Source: Bacillota bacterium (GTDB taxonomy: Bacteria; Eremiobacterota; SpSt-956; JAKJGF01). Taken from it: a stretch of 11,365 nt of DNA. The notes under the pieces were generated by a model. It was given only the letters and a program-made list of their open reading frames with translations. It was not told the origin of the DNA and searched no databases. Positions within the stretch are counted from its first letter, which is position 1, and each line of letters starts with the position of its first letter. Shown piece by piece: positions 7,801 to 11,365 of the stretch. The DNA is taken from assembly GCA_029555925.1 (NCBI GenBank), contig JAKPQU010000439.1, positions 1 to 11,365 of the forward strand. Direction: 5' to 3'. Position numbers and translations under genes: made by a program.

Positions 7801-8032
7801 ACTTGTAGATATTCTGCTAACTGCAGGTATTAAACTTGACAGGAGTGATTTAAAAAGAGAAGCCTTATTGAAAACATACCGGGTATTATCAGGAGTAAGA
7901 AAGAATGGTATGTTTAATACAGGTTATGAGATTGATTTTACACCCGGTTTTTTTCAGGGAATTTCCGGAATTGGCTATGAACTTCTCCGTTTAAACAATC
8001 CGGATATTCCGTCAGTATTATTATTTGAATGA
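4811..8032 (+). CDS. lanM: Class II lanthipeptide synthetase LanM with a ProcM-like CCG zinc motif
   Basis: This bifunctional 1073-residue enzyme has the usual LanM length. The N-terminal dehydratase (roughly 120-690) phosphorylates Ser/Thr of the precursor and eliminates phosphate. Its kinase-like residues are visible: YKPK with Lys296, then Asp370, His372 and Asn375 in GGNDCHCEN, and Asp387 in FIDLETL, equivalent by pattern to the CylM catalytic set. The C-terminal LanC-like cyclase (about 700-1073) adds Cys thiols to the dehydrated residues. Predicted zinc ligands are Cys948 (WCHG), Cys992 and Cys993 (CCGNMG). Asp823 (FDVTGGVAG) and His885 (GFSHGAAG) fit the NisC Asp141/His212 positions. 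Most LanMs have Cys-His-Gly at the last site; Cys-Cys-Gly is known from ProcM and related promiscuous enzymes. The start is TTG. The enzyme acts in the cytoplasm on the NHLP precursor encoded 133 bp upstream. The sequence looks intact, with no missing catalytic motif. Confidence 0.96.
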   Translation: MKFKLKDSIDLIEKTVFLNERINGSFAPEDDHNNKLIDSYINKWQEVVAKGDPETFEKRLSLDNLDLNSARKILGKIYLNENLPEWTEIFEKIINKVEEFSRKKHTFHDYKGKGKNPVPFQEILYPSVLIAREELIHRTGRSYHLAGEESHSIFEHNLLMLLSKLCFETLYYEYIIYCTGKQSPYELYLDRLNRRTNPEYYNSFVEDLFNTSLINFFKEYPVLARFVSMCVTLWIEGTGEFFRRLEEDLPEISRVFCKGEEPGKLVNVNSGISDTHNKGRSVIAITFSSGLKLIYKPKDLSTEIIYFDLLSWFNQHISLKFKTLKIINRKDYGWVEFVECLPCKNKEEVTGYYTRTGHLLCIMYLMGGNDCHCENIIASGEYPVFIDLETLMQAETVLNNKEYNDRAITIADNKISRSVLKSGLLPSWILQGEKAYDIGGISGPTSQKNSIHRGREKFIDRNVVIEREIFRNTFNLPVLDGECILPFKYIEHIVRGFKEIYMLLMEHREYLLSSHSVLNKLKGKKFRFIYRATRIYDQLLKKLLMPDFLRDAILFSIELDVLTRAILKFEQKELYSLIKSEISNLQGLDIPVFTGYSDRNCLVLSDGKTIENLFREPAYNHIISCLKGSGEEDLKSQISFIRAILYEETDKKTADIIIANDITDVSSVKIREEGFKHALVLAEKLEELAIKSESGEVIWIGYEYIPAAEILQLRPAGYTLFSGCCGISLFLSAIAHVTGNSKFRHLALSAIEGTCRDIKDMNTDNTLKEKILENGTGCVVGLGSIVYSLVSVSQFLGVSELLETAKIVSLLINDLIKYDRQFDVTGGVAGAILSLLKLYDEIHEVEILEIAKKCGKHLLENRVKSSSGYKTWEIPGNLSLSGFSHGAAGIVYALLRLYTCSEEKDLLEAAREAILYENTLYSKDYDNWSDLRETEDMPEEKKFKTSWCHGAPGIGLGRIGGLCVLDNDSIRRDIDIAINKTIKELKTCDHLCCGNMGLVDILLTAGIKLDRSDLKREALLKTYRVLSGVRKNGMFNTGYEIDFTPGFFQGISGIGYELLRLNNPDIPSVLLFE

Positions 8033-8071
8033 GAAATACTATCAAACAAGGAGCTATCGGGAAATATATCA

Positions 8072-8081
8072 TGACGCGTCA
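8072..8081. repeat. Perfect 10-bp palindrome TGACGCGTCA, minimal heptamer-type inverted pair
   Basis: TGACGCGTCA is followed by CGA, so it reads as one inverted and one direct heptamer of the CGTGACG type, joined head to head. It lies in the 126-bp gap between lanM and the first radical SAM gene. The same TGACGCG string occurs at 11229-11235. It could be a remnant of the larger heptamer elements or a protein-binding palindrome. The rest of this gap shows only AT-rich DNA with a TATACT at 8103-8108 and no matching -35 box. Confidence 0.5.
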
Positions 8082-8158
8082 CGAAAGCATATATGTATTA
8101 TTTATACTTACCTCAGTAGAATTACGACACTCTAAAAAATTTCTGGGAGGAATAATTT

Positions 8159-9853
8159 ATGAAAATATTATTTATAGAGAATTTTCAATATATCCATGCT
8201 ACCTATAAATATCCCAATATACCACTGGGATTATTGAGTCTGGCTACAATTTTGAAAGAAAAAGATTATGATGTCGAATTAATAAACTTCAATTATTTGT
8301 TTCTAAATAACATAATAGAATATGACTTTAATACGGCGAAGAAATTTGACCTTATGGCCGATTATATAATCAATAAAAATCCCGATATAGTAGGATTTAC
8401 AGCTCTATGCAACACCTTTCACAATGCTCTGTATTTATCGCGGCTCATTAAAGAGAGGAATAATAACATCAAAATAATAATGGGAGGCCCTCATACATCG
8501 CTTTTACCTGAAACTATTCTGGAAGATTACCCCTGGATTGATTTAATATGTGTCGGAGAAGGGGAAGGCAATATTGTAAGTATAATAAAAGGAATGGAAG
8601 ATAATAATCTCACATCTGTCCCCGGCATTGTATACAGGAAAGATTCCCGGATTATAAGAAATCGTGAAAGTGAAATGATAAAAGACCTGGATACTTTGCC
8701 TCTATTAAATTATGATTCCATCCTGGATTTTAAAGACATAAACTTTATTGACATAGAGGCAGGGAGAGGTTGCCCTTACAAATGCACTTACTGTGCGACA
8801 AATAAATACTGGAAGTATAATTTCAGATTAAAATCTGTAGAGCGTATCTGTAAAGAGATAATGGAGGTAAAGAAAATTCTGGGTAATAAAAAAGCTTTTT
8901 TTAATTTTATCCAGGATAACCTTACAACAAACTATGATTTTATAATGAAGTTATGTGATAAACTGGAGGAACTTCATATTGAATGGGGAGGTAATGCAAG
9001 GCTGGATACGTTAGATGAAAAGCTCATTAAAAGAATGGCAGAGACAGGCTGTACCAGGATTCTTATGGGACTGGAATCCGCCTCTCCGGCAATGCAAAAA
9101 AAGGTCAACAAAAATCTAAACCTCAAAAATGTAGATAATATTATTAACCTCCTGGAAAAATACAGGATAAAGCCTCTTATATCATTTATGTACGGATTCC
9201 CCGGTGAAACAGAGGAAGATCTACTGCTTACATTAAATATGCTTACTTCTATACTTAAAAAAAATATTTACGTTCATTTACATTCCTTATGTGTTCTACC
9301 GGGAAGCCAGTTATTTGAAGAATATAAAGATAAACTGGTAGAAAGAGATTTTTATTCCACTGTCATAGAAGCTTCTGATCTGGACATGTTAAACTTCCTG
9401 GAGAGGAAAAACAGGGTATTATTTTCTCAGTTTTACATACTTGAAGATTCACTTGTAGATAAATATTTTCTCCTTGCAGGATTTATCAATCAAATCTTTA
9501 TAAAATTATATCCTTTTCTACCGGAGACTTTCGCCATGTTATTAAAGGAATTTGACGATAATTTATTGTCTTTCTATAAAGATTTTGTAGATAATACAGA
9601 AAAATTTGCAAATTTTTATGAGAATAACGATCATATGAAGGTCATAAGAAAAAATGATACCCTGATAAGAAATACTGATCTGATTGAACATTTAATAAAT
9701 TTTCTCACAGAATATATAAATAATAAATCTTTAAGTGATTTTACCTTTAAGATGATTTCTCATAAATTTTGCGATGAGCTGGAACTTCTTTCAGAGAAAA
9801 CAGATATTAAAAAAAAGGGAAAGGTCTATTCTCCGTGGTTCAGGAGAGACTGA
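8159..9853 (+). CDS. B12-binding-domain radical SAM enzyme, long form (candidate C-methyltransferase)
   Basis: This 564-residue protein starts at an ATG with GGGAGG (8145-8150) 8 nt upstream. Residues 1 to about 150 form a Rossmann-like cobalamin-binding domain (GLLSLATILKEKDYDVELI; MGGPHTSLLPE around 108-117; DLICVGEGEG). The classical DxHxxG motif is absent, as in many B12 radical SAM enzymes. The radical SAM domain has Cys205-x3-Cys209-x2-Cys212 for the [4Fe-4S] cluster, then GNARLDTL, MGLESAS, YGFPGETEED and LPGSQLFEEY (P381). About 165 further residues, Lys-, Asn- and Phe-rich, extend beyond the core and have no motif I recognise. Family knowledge allows C-methylation of unactivated carbons or other radical chemistry. 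Context next to an NHLP precursor and LanM suggests peptide modification, but no substrate is shown by the sequence. Cofactors would be SAM, cobalamin and an iron-sulfur cluster. Confidence 0.88.
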   Translation: MKILFIENFQYIHATYKYPNIPLGLLSLATILKEKDYDVELINFNYLFLNNIIEYDFNTAKKFDLMADYIINKNPDIVGFTALCNTFHNALYLSRLIKERNNNIKIIMGGPHTSLLPETILEDYPWIDLICVGEGEGNIVSIIKGMEDNNLTSVPGIVYRKDSRIIRNRESEMIKDLDTLPLLNYDSILDFKDINFIDIEAGRGCPYKCTYCATNKYWKYNFRLKSVERICKEIMEVKKILGNKKAFFNFIQDNLTTNYDFIMKLCDKLEELHIEWGGNARLDTLDEKLIKRMAETGCTRILMGLESASPAMQKKVNKNLNLKNVDNIINLLEKYRIKPLISFMYGFPGETEEDLLLTLNMLTSILKKNIYVHLHSLCVLPGSQLFEEYKDKLVERDFYSTVIEASDLDMLNFLERKNRVLFSQFYILEDSLVDKYFLLAGFINQIFIKLYPFLPETFAMLLKEFDDNLLSFYKDFVDNTEKFANFYENNDHMKVIRKNDTLIRNTDLIEHLINFLTEYINNKSLSDFTFKMISHKFCDELELLSEKTDIKKKGKVYSPWFRRD

Positions 9854-9862
9854 GAGGTCTGT

Positions 9863-11203
9863 ATGTTTATAGCTTTATGCAACCTTAACACTATGTTCTA
9901 TAAAGAAGGAAACTTTGTTTCTTTAACCCATGCTTATAAAGCCAGCACCTGTCCTTATAATATTTATCTCCTTGCTTCTATTATGGAACAGGGAGGATAT
10001 GAAATTTACATAAAAGACTGGACAGGAAAACAATTTGAACTTTCGGAAATGGCAGAAGAACTTCTCAGGTTTGACGTAATCATGATGTCAGTTAATTCAT
10101 GGAACTGGTATCCTTCCGCCTGTCTTATAGAAAAACTCCGCTCTATAAGAGATGACCAGATATTTGTAGTCGGAGGCATACAGGCAACACTTTTCGGACA
10201 AAAAATCATGGAAGAATATCCTGTAGATTATGTAGTAAGAGGAGAAGGAGAAAAGTCTGTAATTCCCCTTCTCAGGCTCATAGAAAAAAAGGGAAAACCA
10301 CAGGAAGTTCCGGGGCTGGTATACAAGGAACATGGAGAAATAAGGTTAAATCCCCTGTCTCCATTAATGACACCTGAAGAAATATCACTTCTGCCGGTAA
10401 CCCTCTATGAAAAGCTTCAGGAAGGTACACATAGCTGGCTTTCCATAGAATCTTCAAGAGGATGTGTCAACCGCTGCAGTTATTGCTCTACCCCATATCA
10501 GAGAAACTGGCGTCCTCTGAGTGCTGAACATTTTGTTCATCGTATAAAAGCTTATATTCCCTATCTGGAGAAGGTATTAACAGGGAAATTTGTCTTTATT
10601 GATGACAGTTTTATAATAGATGTTAAGAGAGCAAGAAAAATAGCTGGACTCCTGAGGGAAAGACAGATTGACATAAAGGCCATGTGGAACGGACATGTAA
10701 CGGAACTATTTGAGAAAGAAATGCTTTCCGAACTTGCTCCTTATACAGAGGTCATACTTGTCGGGGCAGAATCTTTTCATGAGGAAACTCTGAAAAAAAT
10801 AGGGAAACATTTTACGGCAGATGATATTATGAAAGGTATAAATGTAGCCATGAAACTCGACCTGGACAGAAAAGTATTATTTTCGTTTATTATCGGTTTT
10901 CCCTGGCAGAACAAAAAAATGATTATAGAAGAGATAGATAAAATTTACCTTCTTATATCTATAAGCGGCGCCTGTGCAGCTATTAACTGGCTTATATTGA
11001 ATCCCGGTTCCTCTTTATGGAATGAATTTTACAGAAAAAAGAAGACACCTTTCCGTAATTATCATAAACTTTATGAAGAATGGAAAAAAGAGGTATTTCC
11101 TTTAAGTGAAGAGGAAGTAGAGGAAATACGGTCTTATATAAAATCTTTACAGGATACTATTGCCGGAGGAGAATATAGATTCAGGCTTAATGATTTCAGG
11201 TAA
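9863..11203 (+). CDS. B12-binding-domain radical SAM enzyme, short form (candidate C-methyltransferase)
   Basis: This 446-residue protein begins 9 nt after the previous gene. Its Shine-Dalgarno GAGAGG (9852-9857) overlaps that gene's TGA, so the two are probably translationally coupled. The N-terminal cobalamin-binding domain shows YNIYLLASIMEQGGYEIYIKDW, VVGGIQATLFG (G104-G105) and YVVRGEGEKS. The radical SAM domain has Cys201-x3-Cys205-x2-Cys208 in SRGCVNRCSYCS, then FIDDSFI, WNGHVTE, VGAESF, FIIGFPWQNKK and LNPGSSLWNEFY (P381). It is collinear with the upstream enzyme to about residue 400, including Pro381 at the same position, but lacks its long C-terminal extension. The two look like old, diverged paralogues that probably act in sequence or on different residues. 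Substrate and reaction are not shown by the sequence; C-methylation of the core peptide is the favoured guess by analogy with tandem B12 radical SAM enzymes of proteusin clusters. Confidence 0.87.
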   Translation: MFIALCNLNTMFYKEGNFVSLTHAYKASTCPYNIYLLASIMEQGGYEIYIKDWTGKQFELSEMAEELLRFDVIMMSVNSWNWYPSACLIEKLRSIRDDQIFVVGGIQATLFGQKIMEEYPVDYVVRGEGEKSVIPLLRLIEKKGKPQEVPGLVYKEHGEIRLNPLSPLMTPEEISLLPVTLYEKLQEGTHSWLSIESSRGCVNRCSYCSTPYQRNWRPLSAEHFVHRIKAYIPYLEKVLTGKFVFIDDSFIIDVKRARKIAGLLRERQIDIKAMWNGHVTELFEKEMLSELAPYTEVILVGAESFHEETLKKIGKHFTADDIMKGINVAMKLDLDRKVLFSFIIGFPWQNKKMIIEEIDKIYLLISISGACAAINWLILNPGSSLWNEFYRKKKTPFRNYHKLYEEWKKEVFPLSEEEVEEIRSYIKSLQDTIAGGEYRFRLNDFR

Positions 11204-11225
11204 AAACCAGAAGATTATAAGTTAT

Positions 11226-11281
11226 CGTGACGCGTGACGGGTTTAATCCCTGCGCATCACGCATTACGCTTTACGCATTAC
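11226..11281 (+). repeat. Heptanucleotide-repeat hairpin element, copy 2
   Basis: Two perfect CGTGACG units (11226-11239) are followed by a GGG/CCC-bounded loop and then four direct units GCATCAC, GCATTAC, GCTTTAC and GCATTAC (11254-11281). GCGTGA (11232-11237) is complementary to TCACGC (11257-11262), so a hairpin can form. As in copy 1, a Shine-Dalgarno (GAGG, 11282-11285) follows immediately. The element sits 22 bp after the second radical SAM gene and is the only structure seen there; no conventional terminator was found. Confidence 0.8.
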
Positions 11282-11307
11282 GAGGTCATTATTTATGGAT
11301 AGTATAA

Positions 11308-11365
11308 ATGCTTATGCTTATATCAGTATTACCGATTATCGTTGCAAAATATCTTGACCTTTTCA
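11308..11365 (+). CDS. Possible start of a hydrophobic/membrane protein, cut by window edge
   Basis: An ATG at 11308 opens a frame running off the right edge, with the hydrophobic start MLMLISVLPIIVAKYLDLF, which could be a signal peptide or first membrane helix. The clear Shine-Dalgarno GAGG (11282-11285) is 22 nt away. It fits better with an ATG at 11295 (spacing 9), but that frame ends at a TGA (11355-11357) after 20 codons. Either the gene starts at 11308 with a weak GGAT site, or a one-base frame problem separates the two. Function cannot be told. Confidence 0.3.
   Translation, partial: MLMLISVLPIIVAKYLDLF

Noticed and set aside
8071..8208. 45-codon ORF starting in the TGACGCGTCA palindrome and overlapping the first radical SAM gene
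   Set aside because: The nearest AAGGAG is 17 nt from the ATG, and most of it is the radical SAM RBS and gene read in another frame.

Overview
The window is a compact, all-plus-strand RiPP (ribosomally made, post-translationally modified peptide) cluster. By its parts it is a class II lanthipeptide cluster of the NHLP/NHLM type, meaning a precursor with a nitrile-hydratase-like leader plus dedicated ABC exporters. Two cobalamin-binding radical SAM enzymes are attached to it. The DNA is AT-rich, arginine is mostly AGA/AGG, ATA isoleucine is common, and TGA acts as an ordinary stop. Nothing here fixes the phylum. I read it as an uncultured or little-studied bacterium with a low-GC genome and heptanucleotide repeats between its genes.

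Layout. Positions 2-1180 hold the C-terminal part of an NHLM-type peptidase/ATP-binding exporter, cut by the left edge so that the C39 protease domain lies outside. A heptamer-repeat hairpin (1178-1248) leads into the partner NHLM ATP-binding exporter (1263-4205). Next is an AT-rich control region with four 10-bp direct repeats and a candidate promoter. It precedes the precursor gene (4384-4677), which encodes an 81-residue leader ending in GG and a 16-residue core. A strong hairpin (4704-4733) separates the precursor from a TTG-started lanM (4811-8032). A 126-bp gap with a short palindrome follows. Then come two adjacent B12-binding/radical SAM genes (8159-9853 and 9863-11203), a second heptamer-repeat hairpin (11226-11281), and the first codons of a possible hydrophobic protein cut by the right edge.

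How the genes should work together. LanM would bind the leader, phosphorylate and eliminate Thr residues to Dhb, and close a (methyl)lanthionine ring to the single C-terminal Cys. The radical SAM pair would add further changes, most plausibly C-methylation. The NHLM exporter pair would cut after the GG and export the product. The LanM cyclase has a Cys-Cys-Gly zinc motif like the substrate-tolerant ProcM. The core starts with Thr directly after GG. An NHLP leader, a dehydratase and two B12 radical SAM enzymes also occur together in the polytheonamide (proteusin) pathway, so the most interesting reading is a lanthipeptide/proteusin hybrid. The enzyme families are clear from motifs; what the radical SAM enzymes act on is inference.

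No tRNA, rRNA, CRISPR array, transposase or integrase was seen. All gaps between genes are shorter than 300 bases.
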